DNA from: Gammaproteobacteria bacterium
Lineage (GTDB): Bacteria > Pseudomonadota > Gammaproteobacteria > HK1
Reading direction: 5' to 3'
DNA: 64,000 nt
Assembly (NCBI GenBank): GCA_021773795.1
Contig: JAJFJT010000016.1
Location: forward strand, 1 to 64,000
Shown one piece after another: positions 17,499 to 26,917 of this stretch. The first letter of the stretch is position 1; every line of letters starts with the position of its first letter. The notes below the pieces were generated by a model. The model searched no databases. It saw only the letters and a program-made list of their open reading frames with translations, and was not told the origin of the DNA. Position numbers and translations under genes: made by a program.

Positions 17499-18331
17499 AG
17501 CTGACTCCTAAAAAGCTTATTCGTCTAGCCCTTTACTATTCCTATAATCGGAGAAGGCCTTTTTCAAGAGGATATTATGATCATAAGAACCGCTTTCTAG
17601 AGCGCTCTCTTAATGATCGAGGCCTAATAACACACTTTGGGGGCAGACGCCCTCTTCCACAGAGATATGGTTACCGTGTAGATGAGAGGGCAGTTGAATA
17701 TCCGTGGATCGTTTCAAAGCTAAAGGGTAAGGATAAACTGATTCTTGATGCGGGGTCGGCCCTTAATTTTCCGTTCGTACTCGACAGCATTGGGATGCGA
17801 GAAAAGACGTTTGTATTATGTACACTTTCTCCAGAAGAAGAGCATTACAGCTCACCACGTGTTTCCTACATTTATGACGACTTGAGGGGAACTATGCTAA
17901 AAAGCGGTCATTTTGATGTCGTGACTTGCATATCAACCATTGAGCATATCGGATTAGATAATACAAAACTTTATTCTGGTGACGAACGATATCTCGAAGA
18001 ACAAGTCGATGACTACCTCAAGGTGGTTGTTGAACTGAGAAGAGTTCTAAAACCTGGCGGAAAATTATTGTTGACGGTTCCGTACGGAAAATACCAGAAT
18101 CACGGGTGGCTTCAACAATTCGATCGCCCAATGATCGAGTCATTAGTCAATGCTTTCGATGGCAGCGGATGTACCGCTGACTATTTCAGGTATCAGAATA
18201 ACGGATGGCGTATTTCTGCTTCTGAAGCGTGTGATGGTGATGAGTATTTTGATTTTCATGCCGCCACGGAATTTAGCGAGGATATGCTTGCAGCAGCGAG
18301 AAGTGTCGCATGCCTGGAACTGGTTAAATAA
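17489..18331 (+). CDS. Class I SAM-dependent methyltransferase
   Basis: A 280-residue protein with a basic N-terminal segment, then LILDAGSALNFPFVL (motif I equivalent), YIYDDLRG, FDVVTCISTIEHIGLDN and RRVLKPGGKLLLTVPYGKY. The methyltransferase core is clear but motif I is unusual (DAGSALN instead of DxGxGxG). ATG 17489 is used. ATG 17495 would overlap the glycosyltransferase stop as ATGA and is equally possible. It probably methylates a sugar residue during or after chain growth, but nothing in the sequence fixes the substrate. Confidence 0.76.
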   Translation: MGMKLTPKKLIRLALYYSYNRRRPFSRGYYDHKNRFLERSLNDRGLITHFGGRRPLPQRYGYRVDERAVEYPWIVSKLKGKDKLILDAGSALNFPFVLDSIGMREKTFVLCTLSPEEEHYSSPRVSYIYDDLRGTMLKSGHFDVVTCISTIEHIGLDNTKLYSGDERYLEEQVDDYLKVVVELRRVLKPGGKLLLTVPYGKYQNHGWLQQFDRPMIESLVNAFDGSGCTADYFRYQNNGWRISASEACDGDEYFDFHAATEFSEDMLAAARSVACLELVK

Positions 18332-18513
18332 CTCCTATTATTATAATCGCGTGACTATGGACGGATAATTTGTCCTTCGTTTTATTTCACGCTCCCTGAT
18401 TATAAGTTTTTCACTCTAATTTAGTGCTCCGGTGCGATCGCGCCTGAAAAAATCCCCATTTTTCCAATGAATTATTGGATTCGCCGTATTGTGCGGCTAT
18501 AGGAATAAGTTGA

Positions 18514-20268
18514 ATGGCAACTTTTGTACACGTTAGAAGTTACCGGGACGATATCGACGGCCTTCGGGCGATAGCTGTTTTAGCTGTAATTGCCTTCCAT
18601 TTTGGTTATTTGCCTAATGGATTCCTGGGCGTAGACGTGTTTTTTGTTATAAGTGGATTTCTAATTACCGGGATTATATATAGTGAGCTCATCGAAGACC
18701 GTTTTTCGATGACTAATTTTTACCTTAGAAGAATAAGGAGAATTATACCGTTAGCTTTGTTCATTAGTGTGGTGTCATTGGTGATTGGAATGGGCACTAT
18801 GTTGCCGGATGACTTGGAAAACCTGGCTCAATCTGTTGTTGCCACGAACTTATTTGGCAACAATATTTTGCAAGCTATAACGACGAAGAATTACTGGGAT
18901 GTTGTAAACGAATACAAGCCCCTTATGCACACATGGAGTCTTGGTATAGAGGAACAGTACTATTTGGTATATCCGCTATTATTTCTAGTTATTGGGAAAA
19001 ACCGGTGTGCGTGGTTGCTGCCTATATTGAGTGTTCTGACTATTTCCTCTTTAGCATTATATTTATCGGCATATTCGGAGTATGAGAAATTCTATCTTAT
19101 TCAATTTCGATTTTATGAGCTTTCCATAGGTGGTGTTGCTGCAATTGTTTTAAATAACAAGCGTTTATCCCATGAGTACTCATGGGTGGCTATTCTTTCC
19201 CTTATTTCTATGTTGTGTTTTGATTTCGACCTGTTGTCGAATGATGCCACACTACTAATTACTGTTCTATTGACATTGTGGATTCTTGTCTCATCAACCA
19301 ATAGCAGCAAACTGTCCTCTCTTATTTTAGAAAATAAGTTGCTGGTATATGTGGGCACAATAAGTTTTAGTTTGTATATGTGGCATCAGGTCTTATTGTC
19401 TTACGCTCGTTACATTTTTTTCCAAGAACTGCATGCGATACACCTTCTCTCCATATTCATCTTGACAGTTATATTGTCAGTATTCAGTTATTGTCTGGTT
19501 GAACAGCCATTCAGAAATAAAAATAGAGTTAGTAATGGAAACTTGTTATTGGCTTTAGGTATCGTATTTATTATTGGAAATTCATCTGCATTTTATATTT
19601 ACCTTAAAGGGGGGGTGTTAAAAGATATTCCTGAACTTGGAATTAGTGTGGCCCAGGCAGAGAGGAATATTCATGCCAAGTACAATGCCAATATCTATGG
19701 ATATGACAATAACTTTAAGAACAATGATCAAGTCAAAGTCCTGGTTATTGGAAACAGCTTTGCAAGAGACTGGGTTAATGTTTTGCTGGAGTCAAAGCAC
19801 AGGGAGTTTCTAGATGTATCGTATGTCGAAGATCCATTTTCTCATAAGGATCTGAGGAAAAGGGCGAATGAGGCCGATGTCATATTTTACTCCACCCCCG
19901 AGCGTCAACATATCCATCAGCTTAAAATAGACGAATCTAAACTATTTATAGTAGGTACGAAGAATTACGGTGTTAACTCGGGGATCTTTTATAATTATTC
20001 TGGCGATGATTATTATAAACAAAGGACGTTTATGGAGAAGGGGTATATGGCTAGCAATGAGGCTATGAAGGTAGTATGGAAGAACAGGTATATTGATTAT
20101 ATAGGGAAAGTAATTGATGAAACCGGGATGGTTCCTGTTTTTACACCATCAGGACAATTTATTAGCCAGGACTGCCGGCATTTTACTAAGGCAGGCGCAC
20201 TATACTTTGCGCATCTATTCGAGAACGAGCTTGCTTTTATTCTTCATAATTCAAAGAGTAATTCTTGA
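18514..20268 (+). CDS. OafA/YrhL-type membrane O-acyltransferase with C-terminal SGNH domain
   Basis: A 584-residue inner-membrane acyltransferase-3 protein fused to an SGNH hydrolase-like domain. The N-terminus has the signature YRDDIDGLRAIAVLAVIAFH, then GVDVFFVISGFLITG and RRIRRIIP, and about ten hydrophobic helices up to roughly residue 365. HTWSLGIEEQYYLVYPLLF is another family landmark. The periplasmic domain has VLVIGNSFARDW (GNS instead of the commoner GDS around the catalytic serine) and ends with DCRHFTKAGALYFA, providing the D..H pair. The expected role is transfer of acetyl or another acyl group to the surface glycan. The gene is strikingly AT-rich. AGGAATAAG precedes the ATG. Confidence 0.9.
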   Translation: MATFVHVRSYRDDIDGLRAIAVLAVIAFHFGYLPNGFLGVDVFFVISGFLITGIIYSELIEDRFSMTNFYLRRIRRIIPLALFISVVSLVIGMGTMLPDDLENLAQSVVATNLFGNNILQAITTKNYWDVVNEYKPLMHTWSLGIEEQYYLVYPLLFLVIGKNRCAWLLPILSVLTISSLALYLSAYSEYEKFYLIQFRFYELSIGGVAAIVLNNKRLSHEYSWVAILSLISMLCFDFDLLSNDATLLITVLLTLWILVSSTNSSKLSSLILENKLLVYVGTISFSLYMWHQVLLSYARYIFFQELHAIHLLSIFILTVILSVFSYCLVEQPFRNKNRVSNGNLLLALGIVFIIGNSSAFYIYLKGGVLKDIPELGISVAQAERNIHAKYNANIYGYDNNFKNNDQVKVLVIGNSFARDWVNVLLESKHREFLDVSYVEDPFSHKDLRKRANEADVIFYSTPERQHIHQLKIDESKLFIVGTKNYGVNSGIFYNYSGDDYYKQRTFMEKGYMASNEAMKVVWKNRYIDYIGKVIDETGMVPVFTPSGQFISQDCRHFTKAGALYFAHLFENELAFILHNSKSNS

Positions 20269-20338
20269 TATCGTTATAAGGTGAATATTGGAAGTCAACG
20301 TAAATTGTCGCCTGAGAATATAGTCGTATGCTGGAACT

Positions 20339-21436
20339 ATGGGTTGGACCATATCAATGTTTGTTGATGGCCAGATATTCAGTTTGCAACAGCAAGGGGG
20401 GATTTCACGCCTCTATTATGAAATATTGCGGAGGATGAGCCCAAGCGAACATTGTGTGCTCTATCGTGGCTTTTATCAGGATGTATATGACTGGAGCACT
20501 CTCGAATTAACACGGAATATAGGCATATTTTGTAGCTTTGATGGAAGGATTATTGGTCGTTTGATTAGAATGATTGATCCGTTATGGCTTGAAATGGAGT
20601 GGAAAAAAAGTACTGCATTGGGAGAGGAACTCTACGTCTCAACCTATTATAGATTACCTAGATATCGCACAGGTTCCCGAATTATTGTCGGTGATTACGA
20701 TTGTACTCACGAACATTTTCCAGAGCTCTTTCCCAACGCCAGGAAAGTCATGGAAATGAAACGTCGCGCATTCTCGGATTCAGACCTTGTTTTGACCATT
20801 TCAGAATCGTCCAAACGGGATGTGATGAGGTTTTACGGTGTTCCTGATCGTAAAATTGAAGTCTTTCCTCTTGGTGTTGATACTATTTTCGATATGGAGG
20901 GCTCTCCCCGGTCCAGTAAAGGTTGCTCTAAGAGGAAGCCCTATCTACTTTATGTTGGTAGCCGAGCTGGCTACAAAAACTTCAGTATTCTCCAGGCTGC
21001 GTTTGAACAGGGGCTTGGCAAGGATTATGACCTTGTGGTGGTGGGTGGTGGCATGTTGAGTCCCGCAGAGCTGGAGCCTTTCTCTGGTCAGGTTCGTTGG
21101 CTTTATGCCAATGATTCTCGGTTGCGTCAGCTGTACCAAGGGGCTGCTGCCTTTGTCTACCCCTCTCGCTATGAAGGTTTTGGTCTTCCCCCGCTGGAGG
21201 CGTTGGCATGTGGATGTCCCGTTGTGGTGTCAGACCATCCGGTGGCTCACGAAGTTCTTTCCGACCGTGTGGAATATTGTTTATGGAATGATACCTCTGG
21301 TTTTATCGAAGCCGTTGGGCGTGCAGTGGCTCAGGATAAGCAAACACGTCTGCGTGGCCATATGCATGCCAGAGAATATAGTTGGGAAAAGGCTGCTGAT
21401 AGCTTTATTTCAAAAGTCAGACAGCGTTTGGGTTAG
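20339..21436 (+). CDS. Glycosyltransferase family 4 (GT-B)
   Basis: A retaining GT4 enzyme of 365 residues. The N-terminal half carries the acceptor-side GGISRLYYEILRRM. The C-terminal half has the donor-site pattern PYLLYVGSRAGYKNF and VYPSRYEGFGLPPLEALACGCPVVVSD, with the EGFGLPPLE glutamates typical of the family. The ATG at 20339 could also be 20357, which gives MFVDGQIFSLQQQGG. It starts a run of four glycosyltransferase genes. Donor sugar unknown. Confidence 0.9.
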   Translation: MGWTISMFVDGQIFSLQQQGGISRLYYEILRRMSPSEHCVLYRGFYQDVYDWSTLELTRNIGIFCSFDGRIIGRLIRMIDPLWLEMEWKKSTALGEELYVSTYYRLPRYRTGSRIIVGDYDCTHEHFPELFPNARKVMEMKRRAFSDSDLVLTISESSKRDVMRFYGVPDRKIEVFPLGVDTIFDMEGSPRSSKGCSKRKPYLLYVGSRAGYKNFSILQAAFEQGLGKDYDLVVVGGGMLSPAELEPFSGQVRWLYANDSRLRQLYQGAAAFVYPSRYEGFGLPPLEALACGCPVVVSDHPVAHEVLSDRVEYCLWNDTSGFIEAVGRAVAQDKQTRLRGHMHAREYSWEKAADSFISKVRQRLG

Positions 21437-21441
21437 GATAA

Positions 21442-22218
21442 ATGGTAAGCGAGAGGCAATTGCCGCTGATTTCAGTGATTACTGTCTGCTATCAGGCCGA
21501 AGCATATCTGGAACAATGTATATTGAGCGTGTTGTCGCAGGAGTTCGACGGGTTTGAATATATTTTGATTGATGGTGGTTCTAGCGATCGTACCGTAGAA
21601 ATTATTAAGAAGTACCGGGATCGCTTGGCCTACTGGCATTCCAAACCTGATCGTGGTTTGGCACATGCTTTTAATATGGGGCTTCAGAAAAGTCGGGGGA
21701 AATGGGTTGCCTTCCTTAATTCCGATGACTTTTACAGTGCCCCAAACGTACTTTCAGAAGCGGCGGAGACGCTGGCATCAGCTGATGAGATTGATGTAAT
21801 GCATGGAATAATCAGGCATATCGCACGTGAGCATGATGTCACGAGTCCCTCGGATGAGATAGGGGGCCCTTGGGACTGGAGAAAATTCAGACGCTGCTCA
21901 ACCATTCCGCACCCCGCAGCCTTTGTTTCCAGACGTCTGATAGATGAGATTGGCTTCTTTGATGAGAATTTTAGAAATGCATTGGACTATGAGTTTTTCC
22001 TGAGGAAGGGGCCGGAACTGCGCGTAAGTTTTGTGCCCTCTCTTTTCGCGTATATGCGTACGGGGGGAATAAGTACCAATGAGGCGGAACGAAGTCTTCG
22101 AGAATCGAGAGATTCGCAGATTAAGAATAAGGCCAGTAGTGCTTTTGGGGCCTATTTGTGGTGGGCAAATTTCAGACTTCGCCTGTTTATAAAACGTCTA
22201 TCGGGTCTATCTAGATGA
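21442..22218 (+). CDS. Glycosyltransferase family 2
   Basis: A 258-residue GT2 enzyme of the type often annotated as WcaA/WbpX-like. It shows PLISVITVCYQAEAYLEQCI, FEYILIDGGSSDRTVEIIKKY, the lower-loop RGLAHAFNMGLQKSRGKWVAFLNSDD with the NSDD metal-binding motif at about residue 95, and STIPHPAAFVSRRLIDEIGFFDE. It lies five bases after the GT4 stop, so the two are co-transcribed. The acceptor and donor cannot be read from sequence. Confidence 0.9.
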   Translation: MVSERQLPLISVITVCYQAEAYLEQCILSVLSQEFDGFEYILIDGGSSDRTVEIIKKYRDRLAYWHSKPDRGLAHAFNMGLQKSRGKWVAFLNSDDFYSAPNVLSEAAETLASADEIDVMHGIIRHIAREHDVTSPSDEIGGPWDWRKFRRCSTIPHPAAFVSRRLIDEIGFFDENFRNALDYEFFLRKGPELRVSFVPSLFAYMRTGGISTNEAERSLRESRDSQIKNKASSAFGAYLWWANFRLRLFIKRLSGLSR

Positions 22219-22363
22219 GGGACTACGAGTTTCCTGGATTACCGCTGCTTTGGAATGGGCTGAGGCTAATGCTAGTAATTCGCTAGTTGGGCAATGCTGA
22301 GGATGTCACCACTAGCTGACTCTATGAGTTCGATATCTCTCGATTATTGGATGGCGGACTAAG

Positions 22364-23500
22364 TTGCGTATTCTTGTCAATGGTTTATCCGCGCGTCTCG
22401 GCGGAGGGCAGACGTATTTACGCAACCTTTTGCGTCACGTTCCACATGACGATGATTGGAGAGTGTTCGTACTCGCTCCGGAAGGGTTTGAACTCACGTC
22501 AATTCCTGACAATGTTGAGCGTTGTCAGATTCTCGTGAATCTCGAAAATCCCTTTCGCCGTGCGCTCTGGGAACATCTCAACCTGGGGGAATTAGCAAAT
22601 GACCTTAATGCTGATCTGCTATTTAGCCCGGGAGGGCTTCTGCCCGTCGCCAATTTACCGAGAAAGTTGAAGACTGTAGTTACATTTCAGAACATGCTGC
22701 CTTTTGACCACAAGCAGCGCCGACGCTACCCCTTAGGCTATCGACGTTTCCGCGACTGGCTACTAGAGCGTGGCCTAACCATGGCGATGCGACGGGCAGA
22801 TTTGATTATATTTATTTCCACGTTTGCGCGAGAGTTTATCGAGTCTAGATTAGACAGACTTGATACTCGTAGCGTTGTGATTCCGCATGGAATAGATGCC
22901 CATTTGTTCGCTGGGAAATATCGCGCTTCCTCGTGTTCAAAGAGTGCACCAAAAGGCGAATATTTTCTCTACGTTTCTTTTATCGATTCCTACAAGTCGC
23001 AGATTGAGGTGGTACGCGCTTTCGCTCGTGTGCGCGAACAAACCGGCACCGAGGCAATGCTCGTGTTGGCCGGCGCGGAATATGGCCCCTATGGGGATTC
23101 TTTGCGGCGGGAGATTATTTCTCTTGGCATAGATGATGCTGTCCAACTCACTGGTAATTTGCCACATTCTGAGCTTCCTGCCTTATATCAACATGCCCGT
23201 CTCAATCTATTTGCCTCGTGTACAGAGAATTGTCCAAATATTCTGCTCGAGATGATGGCATCCGGTCGCCCAGCACTTGTTTCAAATCGAGGACCAATGC
23301 CAGAATTTGGTGGTAGCACCGTGACTTATTTCGATCCGGAAGACATCGATCAGTTTGTTGGGTGTTGGATTGACCTGTTGGAGAATCCGGCTCCAGGTGA
23401 ACGCCTTGCGGCAAGAGCTGTGAAACGTATTTCCACAATGGGTTGGAAATACGCCGCAGAAACGACTTGGGGTTCGCTAGAAGCTGTCGTAAAAAGTTAG
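22364..23500 (+). CDS. Glycosyltransferase family 4 (GT-B), TTG start
   Basis: A 378-residue GT4 enzyme starting at TTG 22364 (LRILVNGLSARLGGGQTYLRNL), with no better ATG in frame. It has the glycine-rich acceptor loop GGGQTYLRNLL, IIFISTFAREFIESRL, FLYVSFIDSYKSQIEVVRAF and NLFASCTENCPNILLEMMASG, in which the donor-site acidic pair is E(N)CPNILLE. A 145-base gap without an obvious gene separates it from the GT2 before it. It ends immediately before the next GT4 starts (zero bases between). Confidence 0.88.
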   Translation: MRILVNGLSARLGGGQTYLRNLLRHVPHDDDWRVFVLAPEGFELTSIPDNVERCQILVNLENPFRRALWEHLNLGELANDLNADLLFSPGGLLPVANLPRKLKTVVTFQNMLPFDHKQRRRYPLGYRRFRDWLLERGLTMAMRRADLIIFISTFAREFIESRLDRLDTRSVVIPHGIDAHLFAGKYRASSCSKSAPKGEYFLYVSFIDSYKSQIEVVRAFARVREQTGTEAMLVLAGAEYGPYGDSLRREIISLGIDDAVQLTGNLPHSELPALYQHARLNLFASCTENCPNILLEMMASGRPALVSNRGPMPEFGGSTVTYFDPEDIDQFVGCWIDLLENPAPGERLAARAVKRISTMGWKYAAETTWGSLEAVVKS

Positions 23501-24760
23501 ATGAGACTACTGCTTATTACTCAATATTTCTGGCCTGAAAGTTTTCGGGTGAATGATTTGGTTGAGGGTCTTGTTGAGCGTGGCCATGAAGTCACGGTGT
23601 TAACAGGGCAACCTAATTATCCTACCGGCCGATTCTATTCAGGATATGGTTGGCGTGGTCCGGCAAGGGAGAATTATTCAGGTGCAGCCATATTCAGAGT
23701 GCCGCTATTTGCGCGGGGTTCCGGGAGTGGATTGAGGCTGGCACTTAATTATCTGTCCTTCGTTGTATTCTCTCTATGGGGAATAATGTTCAGATTGCCA
23801 CGGGATCCCGATTTTGATGCCATATTCGTCTTCGAACCATCGCCCGTTACCGTGGGTATTCCCGCGGCGTTCGCGCGCTGGCGCTACCGGGTTCCGATGC
23901 TCTTTTGGGTGCTCGATCTGTGGCCCGAGTCATTGACGGCAACGGAGGCTGTCAAATCGAAGTTTGTGCTTTCCCTGGTGGCAAGACTGGTTCAGTGGAT
24001 TTATTCGAAATGCGATCAGGTGCTGGTCCAGTCGCAAGCCTTTATTCCTGAAATTTGCAAGTATGGGATTGATCGATCTCGCGTTCGCTATTTTCCCAAC
24101 TGGGGAGAGGCAGTTCTGGAAAAATCGAAAAAAACGAACCCGATCCCAACACTACCGGATGGGTTCAGGATCATATTTACAGGCAATATTGGTGCCGCGC
24201 AGGATTTCCCTTCCATCCTGGATGCGGCAACAAAGCTTAGGCATCGCAGCGATATCCACTGGATTATCGTGGGTGAGGGCCGGATGGCTGCCTGGGCACG
24301 TGCCCAGGTCGTACGACGTGGGCTCGGTAACACGGTTCACTTTCTGGGGCAACATCCCCTAGACACTATGCCCGCCTTTTTTACTGCGGCTGATGCCGTG
24401 CTGCTCAGCCTGCGGAACGAGCCTGTTTTTTCTCTCACGGTGCCCGGGAAACTACAATCCTACCTCGCCGCTGGGCAGCCAGTACTCGCGATGCTTGATG
24501 GTGAGGGTTGCCGAATCATTGATGAGGCTGAGGCGGGGTTATCATGTCCGGCCGGAGACTCAGGTGCCTTGGCGTTGGCGGCCAAACGGCTGGCAGATAT
24601 GCCGGCTGCGGAGCGTTCTCAACTGGGCGATAATGCGCGCTTATATTTCGCACAACATTTCGAGCGGGAAGGTGTGTTCGATAGGCTGGAGTTATTTCTC
24701 AGGGATGCAGTTAAGAATCATAGAGCAGGCGGAGGAGTTAGACTTACCGATGAACAATAA
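23501..24760 (+). CDS. Glycosyltransferase family 4, WbuB/WbjE-like (putative L-FucNAc transferase)
   Basis: A 419-residue GT4 enzyme with LLLITQYFWPESFRVNDLV at the N-terminus, TGQPNYPTG, PMLFWVLDLWPESL and the C-terminal IIFTGNIGAAQDFPSILDAA and LSLRNEPVFSLTVPGKLQSY. These segments are hallmarks of the WbuB group, which transfers N-acetyl-L-fucosamine. The next three genes make UDP-L-FucNAc, so substrate and enzyme are encoded side by side, as in E. coli O26 and Pseudomonas aeruginosa O11. It overlaps the wbjB start by 11 bases. Confidence 0.88.
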   Translation: MRLLLITQYFWPESFRVNDLVEGLVERGHEVTVLTGQPNYPTGRFYSGYGWRGPARENYSGAAIFRVPLFARGSGSGLRLALNYLSFVVFSLWGIMFRLPRDPDFDAIFVFEPSPVTVGIPAAFARWRYRVPMLFWVLDLWPESLTATEAVKSKFVLSLVARLVQWIYSKCDQVLVQSQAFIPEICKYGIDRSRVRYFPNWGEAVLEKSKKTNPIPTLPDGFRIIFTGNIGAAQDFPSILDAATKLRHRSDIHWIIVGEGRMAAWARAQVVRRGLGNTVHFLGQHPLDTMPAFFTAADAVLLSLRNEPVFSLTVPGKLQSYLAAGQPVLAMLDGEGCRIIDEAEAGLSCPAGDSGALALAAKRLADMPAAERSQLGDNARLYFAQHFEREGVFDRLELFLRDAVKNHRAGGGVRLTDEQ

Positions 24761-25799
24761 AGAAAAAGTCCAACGGTTGTTTGCTGGCAGGACCGTATTA
24801 ATTACTGGCGGGACAGGATCTTTTGGTAATGAATTTTTACAATATCTGCGTCCTTTTGGTTGTCGCGAGGTGCGTATATTCTCCCGTGACGAGTTGAAAC
24901 AGGAGCAGATGCGGATTGCACTGGAGAGTGACCAGGTAAAGTTTTACATCGGTGATGTGCGCGACCGTGCTGGTGTAGATGCCGCTATGTGCGGTGTTGA
25001 TTACGTATTTCACGCAGCTGCTCTGAAACAGGTGCCCTCCTGTGAATTCTTTCCTACCCAAGCGGTTATGACCAATATTACTGGTAGTCATAATGTTATT
25101 GAGTCAGCCATTGTCCATGGGGTAAAGCGGCTAATTTGCTTATCCACAGACAAGGCAGTGTACCCGGTTAACGCCATGGGCATGACCAAGGCTTTGATGG
25201 AGAAGGTATTGCAGGCAGCAGCACGCGGTTTGGGCGATAAACAGACTATTTTATCGAGTGTTCGCTATGGCAATGTCATGTGTTCACGTGGTTCGGTAAT
25301 CCCGCTCTTTATCAGGCAGATTCGGGCTCGCGAACCGCTAACCCTGACGGTGCCGGAGATGACTCGTTTTCTGTTGCCGTTGCCAGAGGCGATTGAGTTA
25401 GTTGCCTTTGCCTTTCAGCATGGTCGCCAGGGTGATTTGTTTGTGCGCAAGGCACCTGCCTGTACGATTATAGACTTGGCTCAGGCATTAAAGAATCTAT
25501 TTCACTCAAATGTTCCGGTGAACATTATCGGAATGCGCCATGGCGAGAAGATTTATGAAACCCTGGCAACCCGGGAAGAGCTTTCAAAATCTGAAGATAT
25601 GGGGGACTACTATCGGGTCAGTATGGATGACCGGGATCTCAACTATGGAAAGTATTTTACCGAGGGTGATGCAGCCGAGTCGGCACTTAATGATTACACC
25701 TCTCATAATACCGTGCAGCTCGACGTTGGAGCGGTTGAAAAACTATTACTTGGTCTTCCGGAGGTGCGTGCAGAGTTGAAGGCGGCCTTGTGCCTTTGA
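24750..25799 (+). CDS. wbjB: UDP-GlcNAc 4,6-dehydratase/5-epimerase (WbjB/FnlA/CapE)
   Basis: First enzyme of UDP-L-FucNAc synthesis: it dehydrates and C5-epimerises UDP-GlcNAc. The 349 residues contain VLITGGTGSFGNEFLQYL, FHAAALKQVPSCEFFP and CLSTDKAVYPVNAMGMTK, where MxxxK replaces the usual SDR YxxxK, as known for this inverting dehydratase group. ATG 24750 is chosen because GGAGGAG lies at 24731-24737 and the N-terminus aligns with the family. The open frame extends upstream into the GT4 gene but that part is out of context. It overlaps wbjC by ten bases. Confidence 0.93.
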   Translation: MNNKEKVQRLFAGRTVLITGGTGSFGNEFLQYLRPFGCREVRIFSRDELKQEQMRIALESDQVKFYIGDVRDRAGVDAAMCGVDYVFHAAALKQVPSCEFFPTQAVMTNITGSHNVIESAIVHGVKRLICLSTDKAVYPVNAMGMTKALMEKVLQAAARGLGDKQTILSSVRYGNVMCSRGSVIPLFIRQIRAREPLTLTVPEMTRFLLPLPEAIELVAFAFQHGRQGDLFVRKAPACTIIDLAQALKNLFHSNVPVNIIGMRHGEKIYETLATREELSKSEDMGDYYRVSMDDRDLNYGKYFTEGDAAESALNDYTSHNTVQLDVGAVEKLLLGLPEVRAELKAALCL

Positions 25800-26917
25800 G
25801 TATTGGAATTACCGGTGCTAACGGCCTGTTGGGCTGGCATATCCGCGCATTTATCCGGACCTTCCGACCGGAAATAGCCGTGCGTTTGGCAACCAGACAA
25901 ACCTTTGAAAATTCGGATAAATTGACGCAATTTTCCTGTGGGCTTGATGCTATTGTGCATTGCGTGGGAGTAAATCGCGGAGAAGATACTGAGGTAGAGG
26001 CCGGCAATATTGAGTCGGCCCACAAGCTCGCGCAGGCCTGTGAGCGGGCTGTGAGATTGGGTGCACGATATCCCCATGTGGTGTTTACCAATTCCACACA
26101 TGCAGGGGCCGATACTGCATACGGGCGTGGAAAGCAGGAAGCGGCGAGCATTATTTCCGAGTCAACTTCCCGCCATTTAACTAACTGTACGAACCTGATT
26201 CTGCCACATGTCTTCGGGGAATTTGGAAGGCCCTTCTACAACTCGGTGGTGTCTACTTTTTGCCATCAGCTGGCACTGGGTGAAACGACTTCGATCGATG
26301 TAGATGGAGACTTGGAGTTGGTGCATGCACAGACCGTTGCGGCGCGCTGTGTTGCAGCTATAGAAGGCCATGAGAATGGTGATTTCCGAGTGGATGGTGT
26401 TCCACTAAAGGTCAGTGCATTGCATGAAAAACTCGCAGTCATGGCCAAGAGTTATTTTTCCCGGAATATTGTTCCGGATTTGCGCAATTGTCATGACCGG
26501 GAGTTATTTAATACGTTGCGTAGTTACCGCTTTCCTGAACATCAAAAGAATACGCTTGCAGCCCATCGCGATGATCGGGGTACATTATTAGAGGCGGTGA
26601 AGACCGATAATGGTGGCCAGGTGTTTCTTTCAACCACCCATCCGGGAATTACCCGTGGAGATCATTTCCATAGTTCTAAATTTGAACGCTTTCTGGTTTG
26701 TGAAGGTAAGGCGGAAATTCGTTTGCGGCGGCTGTTTTCTAAAGAGGTTCATATGCTCTGTGTTAGTGGGGATGTCCCACAATACGTTGATATTCCAACC
26801 TTTTATACTCACAGCATCACCAATACAGGTGCTGGAGAACTGGTGACACTATTTTGGGCAAGCGAAATTTTTGAACCGGAACAGCCTGATACCTTCGCTG
26901 AAATGGTGCTTTTATGA
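25790..26917 (+). CDS. wbjC: UDP-2-acetamido-2,6-dideoxy-hexulose reductase/3-epimerase (WbjC/FnlB/CapF)
   Basis: Bifunctional second enzyme of UDP-L-FucNAc synthesis. The N-terminal SDR domain (about 1-245) has [26 protein letters not shown] and the catalytic YGRGK. The C-terminal cupin domain (about 260-375) has [34 protein letters not shown] and [10 protein letters not shown], in which the histidines bind metal for C3 epimerisation. The start is GTG 25790 inside the end of wbjB. The length is typical of CapF (about 370). It overlaps wbjD by ATGA. Confidence 0.93.
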   Translation: MPLSIGITGANGLLGWHIRAFIRTFRPEIAVRLATRQTFENSDKLTQFSCGLDAIVHCVGVNRGEDTEVEAGNIESAHKLAQACERAVRLGARYPHVVFTNSTHAGADTAYGRGKQEAASIISESTSRHLTNCTNLILPHVFGEFGRPFYNSVVSTFCHQLALGETTSIDVDGDLELVHAQTVAARCVAAIEGHENGDFRVDGVPLKVSALHEKLAVMAKSYFSRNIVPDLRNCHDRELFNTLRSYRFPEHQKNTLAAHRDDRGTLLEAVKTDNGGQVFLSTTHPGITRGDHFHSSKFERFLVCEGKAEIRLRRLFSKEVHMLCVSGDVPQYVDIPTFYTHSITNTGAGELVTLFWASEIFEPEQPDTFAEMVLL

